Counted from the stretch's first letter, positions 51,267 through 60,589 are shown. The stretch: 64,000 bases of DNA from UBA8401 sp041665525 (GCA_041665525.1 JBAYIS010000014.1:20632-84631), one strand, 5' to 3'. Made by a program: numbers and translations. The notes: generated from the letters alone by a model not told the origin.

Positions 51267-52580
51267 TCACCGCTCCAGCGGCGAATTACTGCGGACCATG
51301 GAACCGGATTGCAAGACTTCCAGGATCTTTTCCGTGCCGAGCTTCCTCGCCTTTAAAAAACCAGACCAGGCCATATCCGCGATAGTACCGTTATCCAGCA
51401 GATCATAGAGCCACTGTTCCGTGAATTCCGGGGATTCCTGTTTCATTCCTGCATGGATTTCGAACAACCATTGACGATTGAACCGTTCCTGCGATCCGAT
51501 TGTAGGGGTCATAATGATGGGGATGCCAAGGCCAGCGTAAAAGGAGAGTTCGCTCGGCTTTGTCCAGAGGATATCGGTCGTCCGCATTGCTATGTTGAAT
51601 TGTTGGAAATAATCGTGCAGTGTGTCAGCAAACAACACGGAAACATTCTCCGAACCGATCTCGTTCTTCACTTCCTCAAAATGGTTTCGTACTTCCGGAC
51701 GGATACCGGCAACCAGATTAATCTTGATCTCATTTCTCTTCAGTCGATGACGCAAAGCGCGGACGATACTTGATCCGATTTCTTTCTGTGCACCGGCACC
51801 GCCGACGGCAAACGTAATTGTCAGTATCCTGTCATTTTTAAAGACACAATTCTTCTTACCAAGAAAATGTTCTACATTCTTTTTATGAAGAGTCCAAAAA
51901 CGATTCTTGGGGTCGAGATGGAACAATCGTTGCGCCAGATCGTGCTTCAATACGGAAAGATTTTTACCAAGCAGGTCCTGTGGCAGCGGGAAGCCCGTCA
52001 AAAAGATTCGTTCTTCCGGCACGCCATAAATTTTTAACCGCTGTGCCGCTTTACCGCACGGCGCAAAATAGTTAATGCGGCTGTCCCACGGTTGCTTTGC
52101 CACCCACACACGATTGATATCCGCATCGCAGATGATACAATAGGTCGGATCGTACCCCTTCATATCCGCAGCAATTGCCGGCGCATAAAAGGAAGTGATT
52201 AAGGGCAATTGTTTTGCGGAGATCTTTTCCAGCATTCCGGTGCAAATTCCGTTCTGAATGTTCTTCTCAAGAAGATCGACCTGATAGGTGCTTTGAGAAA
52301 GATTACGGATAGGATAGAATGACGGTATATGCAGCATCGAATCCAGCAGTGCAAAGATCGGTTTGCCGATCACGGGAATGCCGCGGGCGCGGGAAAAGGC
52401 TTCATACACATTGAGAAGGCGATACCATTGTTTCTTCTCTTTTTCTGAAGAATTGTCATTCTTCCCGACGGTTATCAGCCCTTCTTCAGCGATATGTTTC
52501 AGCGGAAAAACCGCCCTCTGGTGTCCGTACCCCATATCGGCTGATACCACCCACGCTTTTTGTATTTTAGAAACACTCAT
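51267..52580 (-). CDS. Second MGDG-synthase-like lipid glycosyltransferase
   Basis: A 437-residue protein of the same GT-B type, with WVVSADMGYGHQRAVFPLKHI at the start, TYCIICDADINRVWV in the middle and a C-terminal donor domain (FAVGGAGAQKEIGSSI, LWTKPSELSFYAGLGIPIIMTPTIG). It is related to but diverged from its neighbour. The pair suggests two steps in making one glycolipid, or two glycolipids. Confidence 0.68.
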   Translation of the reverse strand: MSVSKIQKAWVVSADMGYGHQRAVFPLKHIAEEGLITVGKNDNSSEKEKKQWYRLLNVYEAFSRARGIPVIGKPIFALLDSMLHIPSFYPIRNLSQSTYQVDLLEKNIQNGICTGMLEKISAKQLPLITSFYAPAIAADMKGYDPTYCIICDADINRVWVAKQPWDSRINYFAPCGKAAQRLKIYGVPEERIFLTGFPLPQDLLGKNLSVLKHDLAQRLFHLDPKNRFWTLHKKNVEHFLGKKNCVFKNDRILTITFAVGGAGAQKEIGSSIVRALRHRLKRNEIKINLVAGIRPEVRNHFEEVKNEIGSENVSVLFADTLHDYFQQFNIAMRTTDILWTKPSELSFYAGLGIPIIMTPTIGSQERFNRQWLFEIHAGMKQESPEFTEQWLYDLLDNGTIADMAWSGFLKARKLGTEKILEVLQSGSMVRSNSPLER

Positions 52581-52633
52581 TGAGAAAGATACAAAAAAAA
52601 GATTCAGGAAGAAGAAACGGTATATTAAGAAAT

Positions 52634-52665
52634 AAAAAACACCCGAATCGTACAGACTTCGGGTG
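52634..52665 (-). terminator. Intrinsic terminator for the gene at 52696-53121
   Basis: CACCCGAA (52640-52647) with TTCGGGTG (52658-52665), 10-base loop. On the minus strand it is followed by a TTTTTT run. Confidence 0.85.
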
Positions 52666-52695
52666 CGGAGGTGGGGTCCTGAACAACAATCGTCG

Positions 52696-53121
52696 TTACA
52701 GAGAACTCATTCCAAGCATCATGTGTTGAAACCGCTGCGCGGCCAGAGTAAAGAATAATGCCGTATCCGGAGCATTCAGTAATTCTTCTCTATCAAAATA
52801 CGACGGATGGGCACAGATGTTCGACACGAGATATGCTTTGAAACGCAGTGCGGGAGTAACGTTTGCCGATGCAATTCTGTCCACAATAAAGATTATTTGT
52901 TGAATATCGGCAGATGGTTCGATCAGTTTCATCTTTGCAGCAAGTATCATGGAACCTTCTATCACGCCGTCATTATCAGAACGGAGTCCTGTGATGATAT
53001 TTTTCCGCGCCAATTCCATCCGGCGTTCTGAAATAGTTTGTTTTTGCAAAGCGGATTGTGCCGGTATAGCCGATGCAAAAACGAATATCGCTGCAAAAAC
53101 GATGAGTATATTTTTCTTCAT
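52696..53121 (-). CDS. Small secreted helical protein, paralogue of 44655-45047
   Basis: A 141-residue protein with a signal peptide and an alpha-helical body (ERRMELARKNIITGLRSDNDGVIEGSMILAAKMKL, split into shorter helices). The core LRSDN.GVIEGS...AAKMKL corresponds to LKSDN.GVVTSAANYIRKYNL in 44655-45047. Function unknown. 15 bases separate it from the gene upstream on the same strand. Confidence 0.62.
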   Translation of the reverse strand: MKKNILIVFAAIFVFASAIPAQSALQKQTISERRMELARKNIITGLRSDNDGVIEGSMILAAKMKLIEPSADIQQIIFIVDRIASANVTPALRFKAYLVSNICAHPSYFDREELLNAPDTALFFTLAAQRFQHMMLGMSSL

Positions 53122-53136
53122 ATGGCTGCTGTAAAA

Positions 53137-54201
53137 TTAATCATTGAAGAGTTTGTCCAGAAACCAACCTAACTTTGACTCGTCGTTCCAATTATTCCAA
53201 CCGTAGAGTCTATCCCACTTCCTGTATTCTTTCTCGGAAATGATGCCGACCGGCCCTTCATAAATGCCCCCGATGTGCATATTGTCATAGACACGGATCG
53301 CCAACGAATTCTTCTTTCCGGGTTTCAATAATCCATTGGGAATATCATATGCCCGTATCTCGCGGTATTCCTCACGAATGCGGGCAACGGAACCGTCCTT
53401 ACGAATCCTTCCTGTAGAGCCAATCATCTCGCCGTTCACATAAGCTTCGTCGATATCGTCGATTCGTCCGAGCATCATCACAAGATCGTCCGTTTGCAGA
53501 TCTGCGGGAACATCGAACGTTACTCGGTACCATGCAAAACCGTCATAATCGCGGTAACCTTGAAAGTCCCACTTCGCGGGTACGATCAACTCCTGCCATT
53601 TGCTGTCGTCGAACGAAGGATTCTTCCATTGATCGCTATCTCCGGTCTTGAATTTCCATTGATCGGGGAAGGAGACAAGGAACGGCATGTCGTTCTCAAA
53701 AGCGTAAATTCCCACTTTCCCCTTCACAATTCCGCCGTTCAGATGTTCATCGAATACACGGACTGCAATGACGTTCGGTGGACCGTACCGCAGGTATTGG
53801 ATTGGAATTCGAAAAACCTGTTCCTGATTGTATGCAGACTGGTACTGAGGAGGAAAATCTCCCCCTTCGCCGATGGGATGACCATTCACATATACACGGC
53901 AGACATCGTCGACATATCCGAGTCGAAGATAGATATTGTCCGCATTTAACCGAACCGGGAGGATGAAAGATTTCCGATACCATGCGTAACCGTCGTATCC
54001 GGCAAATCCCTCGTTCTCCCAATCGGAGGGAACGAAAACGTCCGACCATTTTTTATCATCGAAATCCGGATCGGCATATTTTTTATTGTCGCCGATTTCG
54101 AATTTCCAATTGCCTCGCAGATCGATGACCTGTTTTTCCCTGTTCACTCCGGCAGCGAACAGCATGGTTGATGTGATAAAAAGAGCGACGATCAGTTTCA
54201 T
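53137..54201 (-). CDS. Secreted protein with two tandem GH2-type sugar-binding jelly rolls, no catalytic domain
   Basis: A 354-residue protein with a signal peptide (MKLIVALFITSTMLFA). Two repeats of about 150 residues each follow the GH2/beta-galactosidase N-terminal jelly-roll pattern: LRGNWKFEIGD...WENEGFAGYDGYAWYRKSF...YVDDVCRVYVNG, and FPDQWKFKTGD...WDFQGYRDYDGFAWYRVTF...IDDIDEAYVNG. No (beta/alpha)8 catalytic domain follows. A carbohydrate-binding or structural role is inferred. Confidence 0.7.
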   Translation of the reverse strand: MKLIVALFITSTMLFAAGVNREKQVIDLRGNWKFEIGDNKKYADPDFDDKKWSDVFVPSDWENEGFAGYDGYAWYRKSFILPVRLNADNIYLRLGYVDDVCRVYVNGHPIGEGGDFPPQYQSAYNQEQVFRIPIQYLRYGPPNVIAVRVFDEHLNGGIVKGKVGIYAFENDMPFLVSFPDQWKFKTGDSDQWKNPSFDDSKWQELIVPAKWDFQGYRDYDGFAWYRVTFDVPADLQTDDLVMMLGRIDDIDEAYVNGEMIGSTGRIRKDGSVARIREEYREIRAYDIPNGLLKPGKKNSLAIRVYDNMHIGGIYEGPVGIISEKEYRKWDRLYGWNNWNDESKLGWFLDKLFND

Positions 54202-54369
54202 AATTGTCCCATTTCTTTTTGTTCAAATATACAAGAAGAATCTCTGCCGCGTGTCTTTTCCGCGTCAGAAGATGTAAAATGTTGTCACACGGAAGAATGG
54301 TGCAATAACACCAAAGACCGAAGGTTCGCTTCGGGCGGCGTATATATTTCGAAGATGCGGAATTCGAAC

Positions 54370-55053
54370 TCAGGGGATCAATTTATAACCAGTTCCATGT
54401 ATGGTGATGATGTGTTTCGGTACGGCGGGATTCTTTTCTATGTTTTTCCGCAACTTCACAATAAAATTGTCGACAGTCCGCGACGAGATCGATTCGTCGT
54501 ATCCCCACACATGTTTTAGCAAATCGTCCCTGCTGATCACCTGCTGTTGATGATGCCAAAGGTAGCGAAGGATATCAAAATCTTTAGAGGTCATCGATAC
54601 AGCTTTTCCTTTTTTCTTTGCTGTATAGCTCTCAAAATCGATCTCCAATAATCCGATTGATATTGATTTTTGCGATGAGATCTTTTCGGTCGGGGTCCTT
54701 CGCAACACCGCTTTAACGCGGGCAAGCAATTCGCGCAGGCTGAACGGCTTGGTGATGTAGTCATCTGCACCAAATTCGAGTCCCAGCACTTTATCCACCT
54801 CTTCACCCTTCGCGGTGAGCATGATAACAGGAGTTGCGATGCCTTCCGTACGGATAGTTTTGCAAATTTCAAAACCGGACATACCCGGCAGCATTATATC
54901 CAGCAGGATCAAATCGAACGATTTTGCGCGGATCGTTTCCAGCCCTTTTTTTCCTTCACCAACGATTACCACGTCGTACCCTTCAAATTCCAGGTTGTCC
55001 TTCAATCCCCGCTGCATATCAGGTTCATCTTCAATAACAAGTATGCGTGCCAT
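54370..55053 (-). CDS. OmpR-family response regulator
   Basis: A 227-residue regulator: receiver domain with D52 (LILLDIMLPGMSG) and DDYITKPFS, and a C-terminal winged helix (LRYLWHHQQQVISRDDLLKHVWGYDESISSRTVDNFIVKLRKNIE). ATG 55053 is the natural start; an in-frame extension to 55116 overlaps the kinase gene. It lies four bases after the kinase stop, so the two genes form one operon. Confidence 0.92.
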   Translation of the reverse strand: MARILVIEDEPDMQRGLKDNLEFEGYDVVIVGEGKKGLETIRAKSFDLILLDIMLPGMSGFEICKTIRTEGIATPVIMLTAKGEEVDKVLGLEFGADDYITKPFSLRELLARVKAVLRRTPTEKISSQKSISIGLLEIDFESYTAKKKGKAVSMTSKDFDILRYLWHHQQQVISRDDLLKHVWGYDESISSRTVDNFIVKLRKNIEKNPAVPKHIITIHGTGYKLIP

Positions 55054-55057
55054 ATAA

Positions 55058-56559
55058 TTATGTCGATTCTGTGAGCGGAAGCGAGATGACAAAGCGGCTC
55101 CCTTTTCCGACTTCACTGTTGATGGTGACTGTTCCGTGATGAGCCTCTATGATATGCTGTACGATTGCGAGTCCGAGCCCGGTTCCTTTTGCAGTATGCA
55201 CAAGCCCGTACGATACGCGGTAGAATTTTTCAAAAATGCGTGTATGATGTTCCTCCGCAATCCCGATGCCGCGGTCGATCACGGTGATTTGAACGGCATT
55301 ATCTGCGCGCGAAGTTTCGATCCGGAGGAATTTTACTTCGGCACTGTATTTCATTGCATTATCGATAAGATTATGCAGCGCTTCAGCGATTGCCTCCTCG
55401 TCAACGGAAAGAGGAGGAAGTGTTTTCTCCAGCGCTGTTTCCAGCGTGAACGAAAGCTGCTCCAGACGATAGGAGTAAATGGTCAGCACGGACGAAATGA
55501 TATCGTTGATATTCACCGTCCGGAAATTGTACCGTCGGGAATTAGATTCCATCCGCGAGAAGTTCAGGATGTTATTGATCAGCCTGGTCAACCGTTCAGT
55601 CTCGTGAAGGATGATGCGGTAGTATTCTTGTTTCTTTTTTTCAGTCGGCACACGCCGCATTTCCAGCGTTTCGGCGAACATTCGGATGAGAGACAACGGT
55701 GTCCGGAGTTCGTGCGATACGTTCGAAACAAAATCGGATTTAAGAGCAACAAGCTCCATTTCCCGTTTGATCAGCCGGTAGACGAACCAGGCGCCGGCTA
55801 GTAATATAATATTTAAGGATACAATCAGGATCATGTTGGTGAAAAAGCGGTCCTGCGCTGCTTCCTGGATGGTGGCTCCGAGCAGGCGAATTTTTATGAC
55901 GTAATCCGGAAAGATCCAGAGCGGACGTTGATGGGTGAAAATTTCTGTAGTGATCGGTGACGTAGAAAAAACGGCCCTCGGCAGTGAGAGTTTGTTCACG
56001 GTGAGGATAAAATCATTCTGGGCGATGTCGGTCAATTTTTGCCGATCACATCGCGGATGAACCATTCGTTATTGACGATGATGCCAAAGATTTCTGCCGG
56101 CGACGACGTTGGAACGAACAGTATGACAAATGTAGAATCAGAATCTGGAATTGGCTCCAATTTTCGGTAGGAGACGGTTTGATACCGGATTAACCGATCG
56201 ATCTTTTCACGGTTCTTGCGAAACGTCTCTTTGATACTAGTATTCTCTTCCGGGACCAATTCCCATTTCCTGCAGGCAGTATCGGTTCGTGCAATGCAAA
56301 GAATTGATGGATTAGCCTGTCTGAGCTGTTCAAAACGGGAGTCTTTCCGCTCATTCTCAATCTGTGTTGCCCAACTGGACGCAACATCGAGCGTATACTG
56401 ATTAACAGAAAATAGGACTGCATCCAATTGCCGCTGATACAACTGATCGATCATGACTTCGGTATCGTCCAGCGCCGAAATTTCGTACACCGTATAGAAC
56501 AGGGCGGGCAGAAGGACTATAAGTGTCAGGATGATGAATATTTTTTTCGTACTTTTCAT
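55058..56559 (-). pseudogene. Histidine kinase interrupted by a one-base frameshift
   Basis: Two adjacent frames form one sensor kinase. The upstream part (from ATG 56559) has TM1 and a periplasmic sensor domain, ending NEWFIRDVIGKN. The downstream part resumes at QKLTDIAQNDF and carries TM2, the H-box in VSNVSHELRTPL and intact N, G1 and G2 boxes (LIDNAMKYS, DRGIGIAEE, GTGLGL). The break is at an A5 run on the minus strand (56036-56040). One extra A, or a -1 ribosomal slip, gives the continuous IGKKLTDIA. Whether this is a sequencing error, a real loss or programmed frameshifting cannot be told. Partner regulator is at 54370-55053. Confidence 0.85.
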
Positions 56560-56653
56560 AGGCCGATGCAAAGATACGAAACGATACGGTCATGAGAAAG
56601 GTTGCAGAGTAAGGAATTATTTCTAAAGGAAAGTTTAAAAAACAGGCGGGAAA

Positions 56654-57136
56654 ATGTCCAATGAAAATTATCCGGTAACTACAGGGATCCGCTTTCTTCG
56701 TGAACATGCCGTACAGTTTGAACCGTATCTCTATCCTTTCGAATTGCACGGCGGAACACAGACTGCTTCCCGGGAGCTTGGAATTGAAGAACACCGTATC
56801 ATAAAAACAATGGTAATGGAAATCGATCCACGGCATCAATTTCTTGTGTTGATGCATGGAGACAAGGAAGTTTCCACAAAACAGTTGGCAAGAGCGATGG
56901 GAGTGAAGAGTGTTGTTCCTGCGTCTGAACAAACAGCGCAACGGGTGACGGGATTTCAGGTGGGAGGGATCAGTCCGTTCGGAACCAAGCAGAAACTTTC
57001 TGTTTATGCGGAACAGACGATCTTTTCCCTGCCGAAAATATTTATCAACGGTGGAAAACGGGGATTTCTAGTTGCGATTGATCCGGTGGAATTGAAACGG
57101 ACGCTTTCAGCCGTTGAAGTGCTGGTAGCAATTTAG
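56654..57136 (+). CDS. ybaK: YbaK/EbsC-type Cys-tRNA(Pro) deacylase
   Basis: A 160-residue protein with the YbaK fold: ELGIEEHRIIKTMVMEIDPRHQ, the binding loop around GGISPFGTKQKLSVYAE, and ATG near STKQLARAMGVKSV. It hydrolyses mischarged Cys-tRNAPro. The stop codon overlaps the convergent NUDIX gene's stop by two bases. Confidence 0.88.
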   Translation: MSNENYPVTTGIRFLREHAVQFEPYLYPFELHGGTQTASRELGIEEHRIIKTMVMEIDPRHQFLVLMHGDKEVSTKQLARAMGVKSVVPASEQTAQRVTGFQVGGISPFGTKQKLSVYAEQTIFSLPKIFINGGKRGFLVAIDPVELKRTLSAVEVLVAI

Positions 57137-57681
57137 ACAGATGTGAATGAATTGAGTTTTTTCACCATGCGCAGGATTGATTCTTCCATTGTATATCGTC
57201 CGATCTGCTTCAGCGGGATCCACGCAAGGTCTTTGGATTCGGCGGTGATCGTTAATGCTTGTGCATCATCCGCCTCGAATAAAAATCGGATATCGTAATG
57301 AAAGTGTTCGGGCTCTTGTTTCCGGGCCGGTATAGGATGGACATCCACATCGAAAATTTCCATTGAAATAGGAACGATCCCTTGTATTCCGGATTCTTCT
57401 TCCGCCTCGCGGAGTGCTACACTTAATGGATTCGGATCGCCGTCCGAATGTCCGCCGAGTTGCAGCCATTTCTCCAGTTTGTGATGATGGGTCATGAGCG
57501 TATGTGACCGCTGTTGGTTAACGACGAGCGCGGACGCAGTGATGTGTCCGGAGAGTTGAGAGCGTTCGAAACAGTCCGAATGATTTTCAACAAATGCTAT
57601 GATCCGTTGAAGCATTGCAATCTCGTGCGGATCGGACGGATGATATGCGTGGAGTTTTTGAAGGAGCGGATTGCGATGCAT
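57133..57681 (-). CDS. NUDIX hydrolase
   Basis: A 182-residue protein with a NUDIX box starting at GGHSDGDPNPLSVALREAEE and continuing ESGI, and an N-terminal helix-rich part (HEIAMLQRIIAFVENHSDCFERS) found in a subgroup of phosphohydrolases. The substrate cannot be told. It precedes the small envelope protein at 57685-58089. Confidence 0.82.
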   Translation of the reverse strand: MHRNPLLQKLHAYHPSDPHEIAMLQRIIAFVENHSDCFERSQLSGHITASALVVNQQRSHTLMTHHHKLEKWLQLGGHSDGDPNPLSVALREAEEESGIQGIVPISMEIFDVDVHPIPARKQEPEHFHYDIRFLFEADDAQALTITAESKDLAWIPLKQIGRYTMEESILRMVKKLNSFTSV

Positions 57682-57684
57682 GGT

Positions 57685-58089
57685 TCAGTCGCCCTGATAA
57701 AGGGAAAAAAGATTGTACACGCTCACGGTGAGATCCACCCGATGGAGATTTCCGTTCATCCTCCAATAATTGCGATAATCGGTATCCTCTTCGAACCGCT
57801 GATTCAGCGAATAGGAAAAACTCATGGTTAAGTACGATGTTGCTGGGACCTTCATTATTGCGTGAATACCGAAGGCGTACGGAAACTGCAATGTTCCGGC
57901 ATGAGGACTTGTGGAGTATTGTGCTTCGTAACTCAGGGATGCCGGGAGCCAAACCGACGTATTCCGATTAATGGAGGCACTGCCCCACTGCCACGACGGC
58001 GTGAGATGGAGGGAAGCATTTTTGCCGTCAGGGTTCTGAGCGAAAAGGCTGACCGTCCAAACGCACAACAAGAAAAAAAGAGTTTTCAT
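57685..58089 (-). CDS. Small secreted protein, beta-barrel-like
   Basis: A 134-residue protein with a signal peptide (MKTLFFLLCVWTVSLFAQ) and alternating aromatic/polar strands (LHLTPSWQWGSASINRNTSVW, YLTMSFSYSLNQRF, VDLTVSVYNLFSLY). It is too short for a typical porin; it may be a small outer-membrane barrel or a fragment of one. Three bases separate its stop from the NUDIX start on the same strand. Confidence 0.55.
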   Translation of the reverse strand: MKTLFFLLCVWTVSLFAQNPDGKNASLHLTPSWQWGSASINRNTSVWLPASLSYEAQYSTSPHAGTLQFPYAFGIHAIMKVPATSYLTMSFSYSLNQRFEEDTDYRNYWRMNGNLHRVDLTVSVYNLFSLYQGD

Positions 58090-58102
58090 AGGAGTTCCTT
58101 CG

Positions 58103-59065
58103 TTACGATACGACGTTGACCGGTTTTCCTTCGATGAAAGAACGGATATTGGAAACGACTACATCCATCAGCCGTTTTCGTGCAGCCTGAGATGCCCAGG
58201 CAATATGCGGCGTGATGATGCAATTCTTTGCCGTAAGGAGCGGATTTGATTCTTGCGGAGGTTCAGTGGAAAGCACATCCAAACCTGCGCCAGCAAGTGT
58301 ACCGGTGTTGAGCGCATCAGCAAGAGCCTGTTCGTCCACCAAAGCACCGCGTCCGGTGTTGATGAGGTACGCCGTCGGTTTCATCAGCGAAAGCCGGTTT
58401 GTGTTGATGAACTGCTTTGTGTCCGGCGTGAGCGCACAATGCAGGGATATTACATCAGATTCTTTAAGCAGTGTGTCAACATCGGTGAAGACGATGTCCG
58501 GTATTGTTCCGGCACCGGAAGTCTCAGGATACCGTGTTGAGACAAGCACCTTCATCTCGAACGCATTGGCAATTTTTGCAACTGCTTTCCCGATATTTCC
58601 AAATCCGATGATACCGAATGTCTTTCCGCGCAATTCCACCAACGGAAAATCCCAAAAGGCAAAATCTGGATTACTGCTCCATCGTCCTTTGTGGACTTCT
58701 GAAGAATGGTGGCTGACGCCGAGCGACAATTCCAACAGGAAACCAAAAACCAATTGAGCAACAGAATGTGTGCTGTATGCCGGCACGTTAGTCACGACAA
58801 TGTTCTTTTCTTTTGCAGCTGCGATATCGATAATGTTATATCCCGTAGACGTGGCTCCAATATATTTCAATCGGGGAAATTGTATGATGACCTCCTGGGG
58901 GAAGGGAACTTTGTTGGTTAAGATGATCTCTGCATTTTGTGCACGATTGAACAGTTCGTTGGATGATGTTCTGTCGTAGATTGTGCAGGTTCCCAGCGAT
59001 TGGAGTTCGCTCCAGCCGAGGTCGCCGGGATTCATTGTATAGCCGTCGAGGACCACTATATTCAT
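58103..59065 (-). CDS. D-isomer-specific 2-hydroxyacid dehydrogenase (hydroxypyruvate/glycerate type)
   Basis: A 320-residue NAD-dependent dehydrogenase. The NAD-binding motif is GFGNIGKAVAK; catalytic residues lie in LINTGRGALVDE (Arg) and ITPHIAWAS (His), with Glu between. The length and LDGYTMNPGDLGW N-terminus resemble glycerate dehydrogenases (HprA). With serB next to it, a role in serine/glycerate metabolism is likely but not proven. Confidence 0.83.
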   Translation of the reverse strand: MNIVVLDGYTMNPGDLGWSELQSLGTCTIYDRTSSNELFNRAQNAEIILTNKVPFPQEVIIQFPRLKYIGATSTGYNIIDIAAAKEKNIVVTNVPAYSTHSVAQLVFGFLLELSLGVSHHSSEVHKGRWSSNPDFAFWDFPLVELRGKTFGIIGFGNIGKAVAKIANAFEMKVLVSTRYPETSGAGTIPDIVFTDVDTLLKESDVISLHCALTPDTKQFINTNRLSLMKPTAYLINTGRGALVDEQALADALNTGTLAGAGLDVLSTEPPQESNPLLTAKNCIITPHIAWASQAARKRLMDVVVSNIRSFIEGKPVNVVS

Positions 59066-59079
59066 AAAAAAATAGTTTA

Positions 59080-59151
59080 TTGCTTCATTGGTTCATTGCA
59101 TCATCGGTTCATTGAAACATTGAATCAATGAAACAATGGATCAATGAATCA
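59080..59151. repeat. Octamer array with palindromic architecture, 9 units
   Basis: Nine contiguous octamers: six of the TTGnnTCA type (for example TTGGTTCA at 59088) then three of the ATGnnTCA type (ATGAAACA, ATGGATCA, ATGAATCA). As in the array at 2681-2792 the first part carries CATTG and the second CAATG, allowing an imperfect stem. It lies 16 bases 3' of serB on that gene's strand. Confidence 0.88.
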
Positions 59152-59167
59152 ATCTAAAGTTTTTTCC

Positions 59168-60379
59168 CTACTCGATATCTCTGTCACGGACACCGATCAG
59201 GTAGAGGATGCCGTCCAAGCCGAGCGTGGAGATTGCTTGTTTTGCCGTTTGTCGGACGATTGGTTTTGCATTGAATGCAATGCCGAGTCCTGCCAATTGC
59301 AGCATCGGTAAATCATTAGCGCCGTCCCCGACTGCGATCACCTGTTCCAGCGAGATCATTTCTTTCTCAGCGATCTCCTTCAGAATGTCTGCCTTCCGTT
59401 TTCCATCCACGATGGGACCGCGAACCGATCCAGTCACTTTCCCATCCGCAATTTCCAGTTCATTGGCAAAAACATAGTCAATGCCGAGCTTATGTTTGAG
59501 AATGTTTCCGAAATAGGAGAATCCGCCGGAGACGATTGCAGTTTTGTATCCCAACCGCTTCAGTGTGGAAATAAGACGTACAGCGCCATCCGTCAACGGC
59601 AATGTATCGCCGATCGCCTTTACTTTTACTTCGTCCAACCCTTTCAAGAGCGATAACCGCTGTGTAAAGCTTTGGTTGAAATCCAGTTCGCCGCGCATTG
59701 CTGCTTCGGTGATCTTTACGACATCGGCACCGACGCCGCGAGCCTTAGCAAGTTCATCGATCACTTCAATCTGGATAAGCGTTGAGTCCATATCGAAAAC
59801 GACCAGACGGCGATTGCGGCGGTACATCGAATCCGCCTGGAAGGCAATGTCGATATCGAACTCGTGCGTGATCTCCATGAATGCAGAGCGCAGCCCTAGA
59901 GAATCTTCCAGCACACCGCTCACCAGGAATTCAACACAAGCGCGTTGTTCGTCACTCTTTTGATTTAATGAAGCGCGGCCGGAAAGACGTTCGATAATGT
60001 CGATGTTCAAACGGTGATGTTCAATTACGCCGGAGACTTTGGCGAGATGCTGCGCCGTGATGGTTCTGCCGAGCACGGTGACAATATACCGGCTCTTTGC
60101 CTGTTCATTCACCCAGGTGCCGTACTCTTCTTCGGTGATCGGTGTGAAACGGATCGTTAGTCCCAAATGCTGCGCCTTCAGAAATACTTCCTTGATCATT
60201 TCGTAGGAAGCGGATTTCGACGGAACATCCAGCAGCACGCCGAGGGAGAGTTGATTATGGATTACTGCCTGACCGATATCGAGAATACGGATATCATAGC
60301 GTGCAAGAAGATTGGTGATCTTACTGGTGAGACCGGGTTTGTCGATACCGGAAATGCTGGCGAGAATAAGTTCGTTCAT
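59168..60379 (-). CDS. serB: Phosphoserine phosphatase with N-terminal ACT domains
   Basis: A 403-residue HAD phosphatase. Two ACT domains come first (about 1-80 and 95-180). The catalytic part has FDMDSTLIQIEVIDELAK (nucleophile D196 and acid D198), SGGFSYF and VGDGANDLPML. It releases serine from O-phosphoserine; the ACT domains suggest feedback by an amino acid. Length matches ACT-bearing SerB. Confidence 0.94.
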   Translation of the reverse strand: MNELILASISGIDKPGLTSKITNLLARYDIRILDIGQAVIHNQLSLGVLLDVPSKSASYEMIKEVFLKAQHLGLTIRFTPITEEEYGTWVNEQAKSRYIVTVLGRTITAQHLAKVSGVIEHHRLNIDIIERLSGRASLNQKSDEQRACVEFLVSGVLEDSLGLRSAFMEITHEFDIDIAFQADSMYRRNRRLVVFDMDSTLIQIEVIDELAKARGVGADVVKITEAAMRGELDFNQSFTQRLSLLKGLDEVKVKAIGDTLPLTDGAVRLISTLKRLGYKTAIVSGGFSYFGNILKHKLGIDYVFANELEIADGKVTGSVRGPIVDGKRKADILKEIAEKEMISLEQVIAVGDGANDLPMLQLAGLGIAFNAKPIVRQTAKQAISTLGLDGILYLIGVRDRDIE

Positions 60380-60473
60380 GAAAAGTAATTATCAGATTTT
60401 AAAATTACAGACTGCAATTTATAGGGTGAAAAATACAAAGAAGTCGATAGAAAGCGAAACTAATGTTCAGTTT

Positions 60474-60492
60474 GGTAGTGTCTTAATTTGAA
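60474..60492 (+). repeat. Solitary copy of the transposon terminal repeat
   Basis: GGTAGTGTCTTAATTTGAA, identical to the terminal repeat of the 11.9-15.4 kb transposon. The similarity extends inward as an AT-rich stretch ending in AAAAAACG in both (left end near 11906, here near 60520) with an offset of about two bases. No matching right end is seen nearby. Confidence 0.85.
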
Positions 60493-60589
60493 AGTTAATA
60501 TGGATTAAAAACAAAAAAACGTCATGTCACAATGTGATGGCTTTGCCACTGAACTTGTCCCGCCGTACGGGATGTCCCGCAGTTTGTGA

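Noticed and set aside
56402..56941. Minus-strand 179-codon frame between the kinase and ybaK
   Set aside because: It overlaps the kinase start and is antisense to ybaK, with low-complexity aromatic content; a shadow.
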